A stretch of DNA of 64,000 nucleotides from NCBI GenBank assembly GCA_001414485.1, contig LLEY01000022.1, positions 434,001-498,000 of the forward strand, written 5' to 3'. Shown here one piece after another: positions 52,214 through 62,730 of this stretch. The notes below the pieces were generated by a model. It worked only from the letters and a program-made list of their open reading frames with translations, was not told the origin of the DNA and ran no database searches. The stretch's first letter is position 1, and every line of letters starts with the position of its first letter. Source of the stretch: Calycina herbarum. Lineage: Eukaryota; Ascomycota; Leotiomycetes; Helotiales; Pezizellaceae. Made by a program: the position numbers and the translations under genes.

Positions 52214-52912
52214 TGTGCATGTTGAAATGGCCTTCACCGCGGGAGGTTAGGTAGGTAAATTTCAGAGTCATCTGCAGCGCTGGCGGTGGAGAAGTTTTAT
52301 CAAAGAAGGGGCACGTCCGCTCCCGGCGCCACGCTATTTGGGGGGCTCTTATCGATAAGCTGACCCCGGATTTTTCCTGTGATGCACTTCCCGGTGAGGT
52401 CATGAAGAAGCTTGTTTCGGGTCTGAGAAGAGAGTATCAAACCTCAATTCCTTTGCTTAATATCCCCATTGATAGCTTTCGTCTTAAGAAAACTGCATAT
52501 TGTGGTATGATAAGTCCCTGTCTCGGTACTCGGCACTCTCAGAATAGGAGTATCCGCTCAGAAGCGGATACTTTTCCGTCAAGATCCTAAACTCTCAGTA
52601 GACTATCGTTATTTTCGGCTGAGAATAGATGCTTTTCCGTTCATCCGCCCGGACGTATTATAGGATCCAAAACCCCTGAAAGCCATATATTAAGTCCTTC
52701 ATCGGATGGTCCGCCAAAATCCGGAAACTGCCATATAAGATTCGCTGGGTTTGAGGTGACATAGCATCGCTCACTAACCTATAAAAGCAAGAGTTCACCA
52801 CTCTACATTTCAAATCAACTACATCAACAACATCAACAACATCAACAACATCACATCAAAGCAATATAAGAAGAACCATTCAAAAGCAAACTTCATCGAA
52901 AATCTCAACAAA
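52214..52912. promoter_or_regulatory. Divergent promoter, with CCG-N8-CGG palindrome
   Basis: This ~700-base region serves arg2 and the dehydrogenase. A perfect inverted repeat, AGTATCCGCT (52549-52558) and AGCGGATACT (52563-52572), contains CCG-N8-CGG, the type of site bound by Zn2Cys6 factors. A related GAGAATAGATGCTTTTCCG follows at 52620-52640. The 5' UTR before 52913 carries four CATCAACAA units (about 52820-52850). Confidence 0.45.
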
Positions 52913-54075
52913 ATGGCACCTCAATTAGCATTCATCGGTCTGGGTAACATGGGAAAGGTAAGATATAGTTCACGGGGCCTTTGCCACTCAACATACCACC
53001 CTAGCTAACGAAGCAATGTTAGGGTATGGCAATGAATCTTGTTGAGAAAGGACAACTTGAAAACCCTCTCATACTCTTCAATCGTACAGAGAAAAAAGCA
53101 ACAGGTCAGTTATCCGTATCGCTGGGTCCAAGAATTACCTCGGAAAGACATGCCTCAATCCACTATTTTTGAAGAAGTAAATAAATTGACTAACTCGATA
53201 CACAGAATTCGCCAGTACATTACCATCCGGAAAATCCCTCGTTGCCAGTACCATCGAGGAAGTCGTCTCAAAATCCGACATCATCTTTACATGTGTAGGC
53301 GACGACGCCGCCATAACCTCCACTATTGACACAGCTTTGCAATCCAACCCCAAGGGAAAACTTTTCGTCGATTGCTCAACCATCCACCCAGACACTAGCA
53401 CCTCACTCTCCAAAAAGGTCACAGAAGCCGGAGCCGAATTCGTCGCCTGTCCCGTATTCGGTGCACCCATGATGGCCGAAGCAGGCCAACTAATCTGCGT
53501 CCTCGCTGGTCCAAAAGAGAGTGTTGAAAAAGTCAAACCATACACCAAAGGTGTGATGGGAAGAGCAGACGTTGATTTTGGGGGTGAGTCGGTGGAGAAA
53601 GCTCTTCTTTTGAAGATTGTTGGGAATACTTTTGTGGTTAATATGGTTGAGGCATTGTCTGAGAGCCATGTATTGGCTGAGAAGTGTGGTCTGGGAACCG
53701 ATAACCTTCATCGATTTGTTGAGGGTCTTTTTCCTGGCCCGTACTCAGCATACAGTATGAGGATGTTGTCTGGTGATTATTATAAGAGGGAGGAGCCGTT
53801 GTTTGCTGTTGATCTTGCTAGGAAGGATGCGAGACATGCTATGGATTTGGCTAAGACGGTAAGTCAAAATTGCATTTCGGAGATCTGCTTTGCAAGCTAC
53901 ACAGAAGTGAGCTGACTTTTAAATTCTGTAGGCTGGTACAAGAATGCAAATGGTCGAGGTAGCCGATGCTCACTTGAAACAGGTAAAGGAGCATAGTGGG
54001 GAGAAGGGCGATATCGCATCCATATATGGTGCCGTTCGCCTGGAGGCTGGGCTCAAGTTCGAGAATGGAAATTGA
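52913..54075 (+). CDS. 3-hydroxyisobutyrate dehydrogenase-family protein
   Basis: Exons 52913-52957, 53023-53104, 53206-53858 and 53932-54075 give 307 residues. The N-terminus is a Rossmann fold (MAPQLAFIGLGNMGKGMAMN, NAD(P)-binding G-x-G-x-x-G). DCSTIHPDTSTSLSKKV and CPVFGAPMMAEAGQL follow the family's substrate loop (usually D-x-P-V-S-G-G; here CPVFGAPM). The catalytic lysine is in ALLLKIVGNTFVVN. The C-terminal helical domain has FAVDLARKDARHAM. It belongs to the beta-hydroxyacid dehydrogenases (HIBADH/GLYR class), which act in valine breakdown or on small aldehydes. The altered loop suggests a substrate other than hydroxyisobutyrate. No presequence is visible. Confidence 0.88.
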
Positions 54076-54334
54076 GGGGAAGACAATCCTAAATTGGAGA
54101 TAAAAGAGTGTACATCTAAGAGGCTCTCCGTCAATTATCTCCCCTCAGAATGTGCGAATCAGCTTCAGAAAATGAAAAGCTTGTTCAAGAAAGTTTAGAA
54201 GAATAATGGATTCGCTTTCTTGATTCTCTTAGCCTTCTGAATGAGAATATTTCGTGTATAATATGATAGAAGGAGAGTAATACTCGAATCCCTTGTATTT
54301 TTTAAGCGAACTTATGCCAAGAATTGTACCTCCG

Positions 54335-54592
54335 CTCTAAGGGGGAGAAAAAACACGCCGATTTGAGGCACAGGCCGCCCCGCCAAAAACTCACCCAATG
54401 CACTATACTATAGTATATTACAAGCGCAAATAAATTCGTAAAAATTTAATAAAAATTCCAATAGATCCTGAGAGCTATTATAAAGAAGTGTAGCAAGTAT
54501 TACAACTTTTCACTTAGTAGTTGTGGTTACATCGAGGTGGTGGGTGGAAGCGAGTGTACTTCAAATCGGCGTGTTTTTTCTCCCCCTTAGAG
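54335..54592. mobile_element. MITE, 258 bp, 32-bp perfect TIRs
   Basis: The ends 54335-54366 and 54561-54592 are perfect inverted repeats of 32 bases beginning CTCTAAGGGGGAG. The 5-bp sequence CTCCG flanks both sides (54330-54334 and 54593-54597), a likely target-site duplication. The interior is AT-rich and non-coding. It lies in the 3' flank of the dehydrogenase gene. TIRs without a single mismatch suggest recent mobility, driven by a transposase elsewhere. Confidence 0.8.
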
Positions 54593-55396
54593 CTCCGTAA
54601 GTTGAGATTTACATCACCCCTATTGCTAATTAATCAAGTTCTAGTATATATAAGATAGAAGGGGTAAGATTAAAAGACTTTATATAATAAGAGATACTAT
54701 AGCTAATACTATAGATCTTCTATTTGTCTCTTATAATTATCCTTAGTAGTATAAATAAGTCTTATAAGAAAGCTTAAATAGAATAATTAAAAATGATTTC
54801 CTTTTTATTATCATAGACCTTGTTTAAAGTATAAGCGAGGTCTCTAAGTAAAGAAGCGTTGAGAGTACATGTATCCGTGTTATAGTGAGGTCGTGAAGAT
54901 GCTTATTTCAGGTCCATGGAGTATTAATCCTCAATTTGACCTTTTATATGTTACTTATATATATAAAATAATGACCCGGGCCTGGAAAAGCGTCACATTT
55001 TGCGCCCGTGCGCTACACCCTAACAACGACTTCGTACTCAAAAGAAATCTTTACTGACAACCCCTAACAAACAAAGTTCGTGTACGTACAAGATAAGAAG
55101 CATTTTCATTGCTTTTGTTTTGACTCAGAGTCTCTTCTTGGAATGGCGATTCAGTTTTTGGGGGAAGATGGGCTCTTGATTATCAAACTCTCGAAAACCT
55201 TCATCCTCCACGACACAAATCATCTCGAGAACAGCGTGAGCACAAATTAATTAATTAATCCATTATTAATCTGATTAATATAACTAGATTAGATTAGAGT
55301 ATAATTAATAGGTTCCTTAATTAGATTAGATTAATAGATTTTAATTAATCAGATTAAATCAGACTAATATGATTAATTACTATATAATTATATATA
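54593..55396. other. AT-rich accessory DNA, no gene seen
   Basis: AT-rich with ATTAATTAATTAAT-type runs at 55240-55390 that also flank the far side of the pogo element (57775-57905), probably repeats of the older hAT-like element. Confidence 0.4.
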
Positions 55397-57256
55397 ACGT
55401 GGTTTATCAGGACCTGGCGCATATCAGGACCTGGCGCACTTTTCCCATCTTCCCTACTTTATTATTTTAACACGCGTTATCTTAACAACCACTAATAGAA
55501 ATTCAAACTTAAGAAGCTTAAATCATCTTAGCTATCAAGGCTATCCGATCATCTAAAAAGCTTAGTTGTCGAGCTACTACAAAAATCTATAAAGTCCCTG
55601 AAACTAGCCTTCGCCGTAGAATAAACAGCTAACTTCCTTTCCTAGAACAACAGCTAGTAAATATTAAATTAACTTAACTTAAGGAGGAAGTGATTCTTTA
55701 GAACATACTTAACTTAGATTCTAGAAGGTTTACACCCTGGCTAGCTAGTGTAGAAGATATAGTAAATTATATCCTCAAATCGCAGAGAGGGAAACGCGTT
55801 AGTAAGCTTTAGGTATATCGATTTATACAACGATAACTAGGGTTAAAGACGCGTTTTAATTACGTTTACAACTTCTAAAAGGCCTTATACGAAGATCCTA
55901 ACCTAATTAGCACGTGGTTCCGACTTATATAAAATATAAGGGCGAAATACAGCGTTTTAGATTACGATTTCTATAACTTCGACAAAACAAGCTTTATAAT
56001 AAGTATGATTTACCCTATAATAGTTGTTACACGTGTAGATCAACGTGGTAGAGGCAAGGCAGTTTAGCTAGGCAATCGGGAATAGGCTACAGCAATTGCT
56101 TATATTAATAGCAAGGGTTAGGATGTCCCTCTATTTTTAGTTATCTAAGAGAAGAATCATCTTACAAATTAGTATATAGACAGCGGCCTCCTATATAACT
56201 AGGTTATTAAACCGATAAGTAACAGATAGACAAATAACAAGACAGGTCTAGAATAGCTAAAACACTTCGATAAACATACTACTAGTCGTATAAAGGGTCT
56301 ATATCGAATACTAGTGTTAGATAGGCATAAGAGTTATGAATTAGCCGAATTTCAAGAGTATTACAAAGCATATAACATTATAACTCTTAGACTACCTCCC
56401 TACTCATCCTATATAACCCAACCACTTAATGTTAGGTGCTTTAGTATATTAAAGCAGGCGTATAGTCGGCAGATTAAGACGTTTATCAAAGCCTATATCA
56501 ACTACATTACAAAGGTAGAGTTCTTTTTAGCTTTTATAGCAGTATATAAAGAATCAATAACAGTCTAGAACGCTTAAGCTAGATTCCATAGAGCTGGCCT
56601 AGTGCCTTTTAACCCGCAAGTAGTACTTTTAAAGCTTGACGTAAGGTTACAGACTCTAACTCCTCTAAGACCCTCTACTACCAATTCCAATACTTAGATC
56701 TCCTAGACTCCCTCAAACCCTACTAAAGCACTCTTATAATCGACTCTTATTTAGAAACAGATTACCTGTCACCAGGGGAGCTCGCTAACTCCACTCTTTA
56801 AGACAGTTGCTATATTAGCAAAAGGTACAGAGCGAATAGCCTATAAGATAACCTTGTTATCTACTAAAGTACGTACTCTTCGAGCAGCGAATGAAGCCTT
56901 AAGCAAACGCCGTAGAGCTAAAAAGACTCGTATATGTCAAGGGGGGGCACTTATAGTAGAGGATGTCCAAGATCTTTTAACTCAAAAGGACGTTAATAAG
57001 CAAGTACGACGCGACTTACGTGTAGAGGGGGGTAATAAGAAGGAGGGGCAATCGTCTAGACGGCGTTGTAGCACTTACGGAAAAGCTGGTCACAATACAC
57101 GAACTTGTCAAATAGATGTAGATATGTCTAATTCTTCAGATTCTAAGTAGTTATAGTTAATTTAATATGTTGTAGTTAATTTATTAATATTCAAAGTTGA
57201 ATGCTAAGGAAAAGTGCGCCAGGTCCTGATATGCGCCAGGTCCTGATAAACCACGT
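55397..57256 (+). mobile_element. Pogo/Fot1-like DNA transposon, RIP-inactivated
   Basis: The 1860-bp element has perfect 49-bp TIRs (55397-55445 and 57208-57256, beginning ACGTGGTTTATCAGG; each TIR holds two copies of ATCAGGACCTGGCGCA) and a TA target duplication. It sits in a background of AT-rich repeats, apparently nested in an older element. Its ends are identical although the interior is full of stops. Confidence 0.85.
55500..57150 (+). pseudogene. DDE transposase of the pogo element
   Basis: One frame runs almost the full element with no frameshift but many in-frame TAG stops, at places where W or Q is expected. Recognisable segments: a helix-turn-helix start (AIRSSKKLSCRATAKIYKV), RRFTPWLASVEDIVNYI, FDKTSFIISMIYP, GLYRILVLDRHKSYELAEF and ITLRLPPYSSYITQPLNVRC. 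The last catalytic aspartate of the DDE triad (QPLD-V) is now asparagine (GAT to AAT). The end carries a zinc knuckle-like CSTYGKAGHNTRTC. Stops and the D-to-N change are all C-to-T or G-to-A, as RIP makes. It cannot make a transposase. Confidence 0.8.
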
Positions 57257-57261
57257 TATAC

Positions 57262-57905
57262 TAATTAATAATAAAGTAGTTATCCTCGTACTCGAGCTCT
57301 TTCTTTCCGTTCTTCTTCTCTTCCTTTTCCTTCCCTAATCTCTGCTTCCTTTCTTCCTCTGTCTCCTCCTTTATATAGAAGCCCTAGCTCTTTAAGCTAG
57401 TAATAGCCTTAAAAGTCTTTAAAGAGAGTCTATTTCGTTGCTTTGAGATAACTAAAGCAGCTTGACTAAAGAGTCTCTCGCTAAGAGCCGAAGTAGCAGG
57501 TGTTTATAAATACTTCCTAGCTAATATAGAGAGAATAGAATAGTTATGTCTAAGTATTTATAAGGCTTATAAAGCTTATAAAGTTTATAAAGCTTAATAT
57601 TAGTAATTATATATATTAATAATATATATTTAGTATTATATAATTAATAGCTAATTAATTAAGGCTTAAAATAAAGAAGTTACGTTATAAATAGACTGCT
57701 TAGGAGGTCTCGCTTAAGCTCCTGGAGCGACGGAACGCCACTCCGACGCCACCTCGAGCACCCGGCCCGGCCTGATTACGTGCTATATTAATTCATTAAG
57801 TAATTATTAATCTGATTAACGTGATTAAATTAGATTAGATTATAATTAACGCTTAAAAAGTGTTGATTAGATTAGATGAATAGCTATTAATCTAATCTAA
57901 TCTAA
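57262..57905 (-). mobile_element. hAT-family transposon remnant
   Basis: On the minus strand, from about 57560 down to 57262, the frame reads ILARKYL-TPATSALSERLF, SQAALVISKQRNRLSLKTFK, which matches the C-terminal dimerisation region of hAT transposases, with two in-frame stops. GC-rich bases at 57690-57775 and AT-rich repeats to 57905 may be its end. The pogo element seems to have inserted beside or into it. The N-terminal part is absent. Confidence 0.6.
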
Positions 57906-58230
57906 TCATTTCTCACACTACTCGAGAATGAAACTCTTTGGCATCCCGTGAATTTTTCTCTAATATTAGATATTGTCTTACATCTTTGCGTACTACCGCG
58001 TCTATTCGTTTGGGAAACACTCTGTCGTGTACGCAGGGCTTGGAATTGCAACGGCCGCTTTGGTGTGAGTAGTTTGGAATATATTTTCTGACCAATATGG
58101 GATTTTCCGATAACTATCATCATTGTCGTTTTGTTAGTGGTGCTAACGAGTTTATAAGACTTAGATCAGGCGTGGACGCTGAAGCTCTCCTTACTCTACC
58201 TCTACCCCGCCCGATCTCTTGATTTTCAAG

Positions 58231-59621
58231 ATGGCAGATCCTCTATCAATTGCTGGGAGTATCGCAGTGCTTGTCTCGATAGCTGACGTCGTATTCACCG
58301 GGACCTATCGTTTCGCAAGAACTGTGAAGAACGCCAACAAAAAAATTGCCGAGTTGGCTTCTCAGATTAGATCGTTGTCTCAACTCCTACACGGGCTTTC
58401 GCTGGTTCTATCAGAAATCCAGAAAGAATCTTCGGCAACCAACTTTCGACTCCATCATGTCAATTCATGTCGCTCTACACTCACGAAAATCAAAAAAACA
58501 AACATGAAGCTAACGGCGGGAACGTTCTCAAGAAACTCAAGTTGCCATATTCTATTCCTGGGAGCTTATCAATGAAGTGGGCCAGCACAAGATGACCATT
58601 AATCTTGCATTATCTGCCGATACTCTATCTACAGTTTTCAAGGCGCTCTCACGGCAAGACAGAGTCACAGCAGACCTCAAGATAAGATGGGCCACAGAGG
58701 CACACATCGCCCTTGGTAAAGAGAGAAAGAAGTCCTGATCCAAGATCTAATCAAAAAGAAAATCTAAAACTTCAGCATCCATTAACAGGGTTATGGGTAA
58801 GTCTCAAATTCTTAGAGAATTTTCTCCTATTCTGGTCCTTTCAGATGTCAGCACCCTTTCTTTACTCCCGAGACATATTTGACGACCTCTCAATCTTTCT
58901 GATAGAAGTAAACTGACTCTAATCTCCTGGAACTAGGTGGTTGAAGGAGAAACCTTCCAAAGTTGGCTTCAGACCCGCAACTCCAAACTATGGCTCTCGG
59001 GTATTCCTGGTGCTGGCAAAACGATTCTGGCAGCATCTTTAATGGAAGAGACACTAAATGGCAGTCGCCAAAATCACGCTGTTTCTTACTACTATTGCGA
59101 CTACAAAGACTCCGAGAGCCAGAATCCGATTAAAATATTGGAGTCTCTAGCATCGCAGCTCGGCCGACAGGTAGAGGAAGCTTTTGTTTTGTTGCATGAA
59201 TTTTATAAGACTTGTAATCCGAATGATCAAGTTGCTGAACCAGAGCTATCGGTTTTGATTCAAACTATAGTTGAAATGACCTCTTCTTTGGAAGAAGTAT
59301 CGATCATTGTCGATGGACTTGACGAGTGCGGCGACAACGCTACTACGGTAATCGAGTCACTGTGTAACTTTGTATTAAAGGATCAAAGCAACACCCGCCT
59401 GCTATTGCTTAGCCAAGATCTATATAACATAGGCACAATTCTTGGGCCGAAGTACGCACATCTCGAAATTGCCGCAAAGAGTGAAGACCAGGAGTTATTT
59501 GTGGAAGCAGAGCTAGAGGCAAGGAAAGATCTAGGGCGTGGTAAATTGCGATTACGTATCAAAAGCCAAGAGCTGAGGGATCACATCAAGAAGACATTGG
59601 TGGAACGAGCTACTGAAATGT
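58231..59621 (+). pseudogene. NACHT (STAND/NLR) gene, broken and truncated
   Basis: The start MADPLSIAGSIAVLVSIADV, with FTGTYRFARTVKNANKKIAE and TNFRLHHVNSCRSTLTKIKK, is the fungal NACHT-associated N-terminal domain. The next blocks (INEVGQHKMTINLALSADT, then SPDPRSNQKENLKLQHPLTG) lie in other frames, so two or more frameshifts occur at 58520-58740. After a likely intron (58797-58935, GTAAGT...ACTAG) comes the NACHT ATPase: NSKLWLSGIPGAGKTILAAS (P-loop), SYYYCDYKDSESQNP, and SIIVDGLDECG (Walker B). The frame ends at a GTAAGT donor at 59622 with no recognisable next exon, so the rest of NACHT and the repeat domain are gone. Intact members sense non-self and trigger cell death. Confidence 0.75.
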
Positions 59622-59622
59622 A

Positions 59623-60304
59623 AGTATATGTCTTTTTCTCTTCCCGTTGTTACTCCTTTGATATTTCTCTCCTGTTTGGATCCCAAGAGACCTGTAGAAG
59701 GTTTATAACTTGTGGAGCACGCAAATTTCCTGGGTGATTATCGTTTCATATTTCCTAATTTTGTTTTTGAGATTTATCAAACAAACCTTGTTAAGTATAG
59801 GGAGAAAATAGTGTGCTTAGCAGTTGGACTCTTTTACTCTTCGTTTAATTTCCGAGCCTTTTTCTGAAATTAGTCGAATAATCATATATCTCTTATCAGG
59901 CTTAAGCTTATTTGAAGAGTTAAAGAGTTAAAGTTTTATCTCTTAAAAGTTTACGAATAGATAGCTAGAAGAAAGGAGTAACTGAAATTCCTTTATTTTA
60001 GCAATGTCTTTTCCTCTTTTACTAGTGAATATAATTCCTGGTAAGTAAAAAAAGAGTTGATAAAGGTGCCCGAGCGGGAAACAGTGTATAAAGTACCTTT
60101 TTTTAACCGAAATGCTCTACTTAACGGCCAACTAACTGCCTTCTACTGACTATCAACTACACAAAAAAACAACATCATTCAATCATTGATGAATTTTAAA
60201 TAAACCGAAATTACGCAACTGGCACGAACGGGACAACTGACACAGCTAGCTCAAAATGACTATAAATTGCCTCTACTACGGAGTACTTCTCTGTCTCTAC
60301 ATTG
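59623..60304. other. Intergenic, no gene seen
   Basis: This is where the next NACHT exon should be; nothing similar is seen. The bases before 60305 are the promoter of the membrane-protein gene, with a TATAAA-like signal at ~60088. Confidence 0.4.
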
Positions 60305-60949
60305 ATGGTTACCAAAATCAAAAAGACTATCACATCTCAACCGACAACCAAAAGAGTAATGTTCCTCTTCCTTATTACTATTTGTCTATTAACTAATCTC
60401 TCGAAAGTGGACTCACAGAGTACACCCACGATAGTGGGAAAATCCGCGGCCATTGTCCCGTATTTATTGAGCCCGGCCACAGCGGTATACTGGATCGTAT
60501 GGGGCCTAAACCATGCCACAACGATGACAATTACAACAGAAGCAATCTTGAAGGATGCTGATTCTCCTGCGATTTATGGTGTAGCCGGTAGCTTGCTCTA
60601 CCTCACGGAATGTTTGCTTATTGCTATCTCTCTTCTTTTGGCTCATTTTGGGACACCTGTACACGACTTTCTCACTGGCCGGTCTTGTCGTCTCCAGAAT
60701 ACCGAGTATCAACAATATCCAATGCTACATTTCATGTGGACGGCTGGTTTTTTTGTGTATGTCTACGAGGTAGTAAGAATCTTCACTGATGGCTGGCGTT
60801 GGCGTAACCTTGGTCCCTGGGGTATATTTCACGGTTGTGGAATGATTGCTATGGCGTGTTACTACTTTTGGGGTACGTTGCGTATTGCTTGGGACTTCAA
60901 ATATCCACCTCCACCTGATTCCCTACCACCACCGGTCGGTCACTGCTAG
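60305..60949 (+). CDS. Orphan membrane protein with signal peptide
   Basis: The 214-residue frame starts at the ATG at 60305 (an in-frame upstream codon is TTG). A signal peptide/first helix (VMFLFLITICLLTNL) is followed by AVYWIVWGLNHATTMTI, GVAGSLLYLTECLLIAISLLLAHFG, LHFMWTAGFFVYVYEVVRIF and IFHGCGMIAMACYYFWG, so about four to five membrane segments. It ends in a proline-rich tail, YPPPPDSLPPPVGHC. A partly duplicated sequence follows, and a further hydrophobic frame (FWTLGAIILHHLGILVWIWI, 61100-61219) may be a lost or spliced C-terminus. I do not recognise the family. Confidence 0.5.
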   Translation: MVTKIKKTITSQPTTKRVMFLFLITICLLTNLSKVDSQSTPTIVGKSAAIVPYLLSPATAVYWIVWGLNHATTMTITTEAILKDADSPAIYGVAGSLLYLTECLLIAISLLLAHFGTPVHDFLTGRSCRLQNTEYQQYPMLHFMWTAGFFVYVYEVVRIFTDGWRWRNLGPWGIFHGCGMIAMACYYFWGTLRIAWDFKYPPPPDSLPPPVGHC

Positions 60950-61540
60950 TACTGGAACTTCACAAACATCGGGAGAGAAGAAGAAGCTTTGGGACATGAT
61001 ATCTCTACGATCTCAACCTGCTTCCCTACCACCACCAGTTACTGGAACTACTGTAACTGGAACTTCGCAAACACCGAGACCGATGAACAAGCTTACAAAA
61101 CGACAAAAGAATACTGCTTCTGGACTCTAGGAGCAATAATTTTGCATCATCTCGGCATTTTGGTTTGGATTTGGATTTTGGATTTTCAGCGTCTCATTCA
61201 CTTGAATTTTCATTTTTGATTCTCCCAGGCAATTTTACGCGACAAGCTTCGCTTTCACGCCAATCAATAGAAAATGTGTGAAGAAAACATGGGAGGACAT
61301 CACCTACTCTGCTGGCAGGGTCGACTATTTTTTGAGAATCGCCATTTTCGTTGGAGGAGTAGAAAGCAGGAATTCTACTGGTGAACTCAGAGCAAAACAA
61401 AACCACAACACAATTTACTACCTCTTCCTTGCCTACATGATGAGAGCACTTGTGACTTTTCTCCTTATTTTAGCTTGTGATAATTCCATCTAATTTAGAA
61501 TTCACTCCAGTTCCCTCCGTAATGATTATTTCCTCCTCCT
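60950..61540. other. Possible extra exon and repeat
   Basis: The 3' end of the preceding gene (60920-60975) is imperfectly repeated at 61018-61080. A hydrophobic frame at ~61090-61219 may be related to the preceding gene. No other gene is seen. Confidence 0.35.
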
Positions 61541-61873
61541 CAAGTGAAACAAGCAGATGTTGATTTCGGTGGTGAGCCTGTGGATAAAGCGCTTCTTTTG
61601 AAGATTGAAGGGAAAACAATTTTAGACTGGGAATGAAGGAGAGCACATCTAAGAGATTCGAGCCTTATTCCCCGTCGCTCATTTCCCCTTAGGGTGTGCG
61701 AAACAGCCTCGGACAATGAAAAGTATTGTTTAAGACAGTTTAGAAGAATGAGGGGTTCGCTCTCTTGATTCTCCTAGCCTTCTACATAAGAATTCTTCGT
61801 CCATAATATGATAGAAGAGTGCCAGAGAGCAATACTGGAATCCCTTACATCTTTTAAGCGAACTTGTGCCAAC
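61541..61873 (+). pseudogene. Decayed second copy of the dehydrogenase 3' end
   Basis: It matches the 3-hydroxyisobutyrate dehydrogenase gene in two blocks. CAGATGTTGATTTCGGTGG to CTTTTGAAGATTG corresponds to 53566-53622. After a deletion of about 450 bases, GGGAAAACAATTTTAGACTG to AAGCGAACTTGTGCCAA corresponds to 54076-54320. The 3' untranslated part is better conserved than any code. It is a duplicated, internally deleted relic in the same orientation, 7.3 kb from the intact gene. Confidence 0.8.
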
Positions 61874-62730
61874 ATACACCACTCCTTCTTTTTTCATTCT
61901 AACTCTCGACACCCCAAAAGAGCTGCATCACATACGAGAAATACGTGTTTTGTTGCGGTTTCTCAGGTTGGAAAAGCCAATCAAGGACTAACGTCTCCAT
62001 TCCCTGATGTTCCAGTCTCTTCAGTATCTTTATCCTTCTTTCCACAGTCGCATCTGCAAGATCCCTTCTTACACTTTCTATGATCTAATATCATTAACCA
62101 CAATAGTAGTAAAAACCCTCCCGGGAAAAAACTTTGCTTGATCTTTCTCGTCGATCTCAATTGCTGTAACTCTTGGCTGGTTTTCGAAATTTGCTGGTGT
62201 TCTCCACGAGTCTGAATGGGTAGGTAGTGGGAAAAAGGAGATAGAATGAGGAGAGTATGGGCCGGGATTGAGGCGGATAGGAGGCGTTTTCAAGCCTTTG
62301 CTTAAGCAGCGTGTTATTGAAGATCGTAACATTTTTTGAAGCTGGATGGAGATGTGTGGATTGTAGCGAAGGTTTTTGCCTAGGAGTCTTCGATGACAAC
62401 CTCAGAAGTGGAATCAAGGGCAAGACGGAAGCCGAAGTCGACATTTTGTTGGATAAGGCAGTCACGTTCATTCGTTATATCGGTACTTAGAAGCAATGAA
62501 GGAATATGTGATTTCTTTGGAATTCATTTCGCGGATTTACAATTAAAAACTCCGCCCTATCCAATTCTCTCATCCAATCAATACCAAAACCCTTCACTGC
62601 CCTCAATCCAAGTACCCCATGACTGGTTGAATCCCATGATATCTCCACAGCTAGGTCATTCGTGGTTTCGAGGTGGACAATCTTGTGTTCGCTAAGGTCG
62701 TCGATGGGTTAACAACTCGAATTCCTATTG
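61874..62730. other. Intergenic, no gene seen
   Basis: A minus-strand frame at 62332-62078 (MLRSSITRCLSKGLKTPPIR) looks like a mitochondrial leader but has no folded continuation and overlaps other frames. Confidence 0.4.

Noticed and set aside
55240..55390. CRISPR-like or regularly spaced AT repeat
   Set aside because: Units are irregular ATTAA/GATTAGATT runs without spacers, and CRISPR is not expected in fungi; it is transposon-associated AT repeat.
62078..62332. Possible mitochondrial protein on the minus strand
   Set aside because: Only a leader-like start is present, without a folded continuation.
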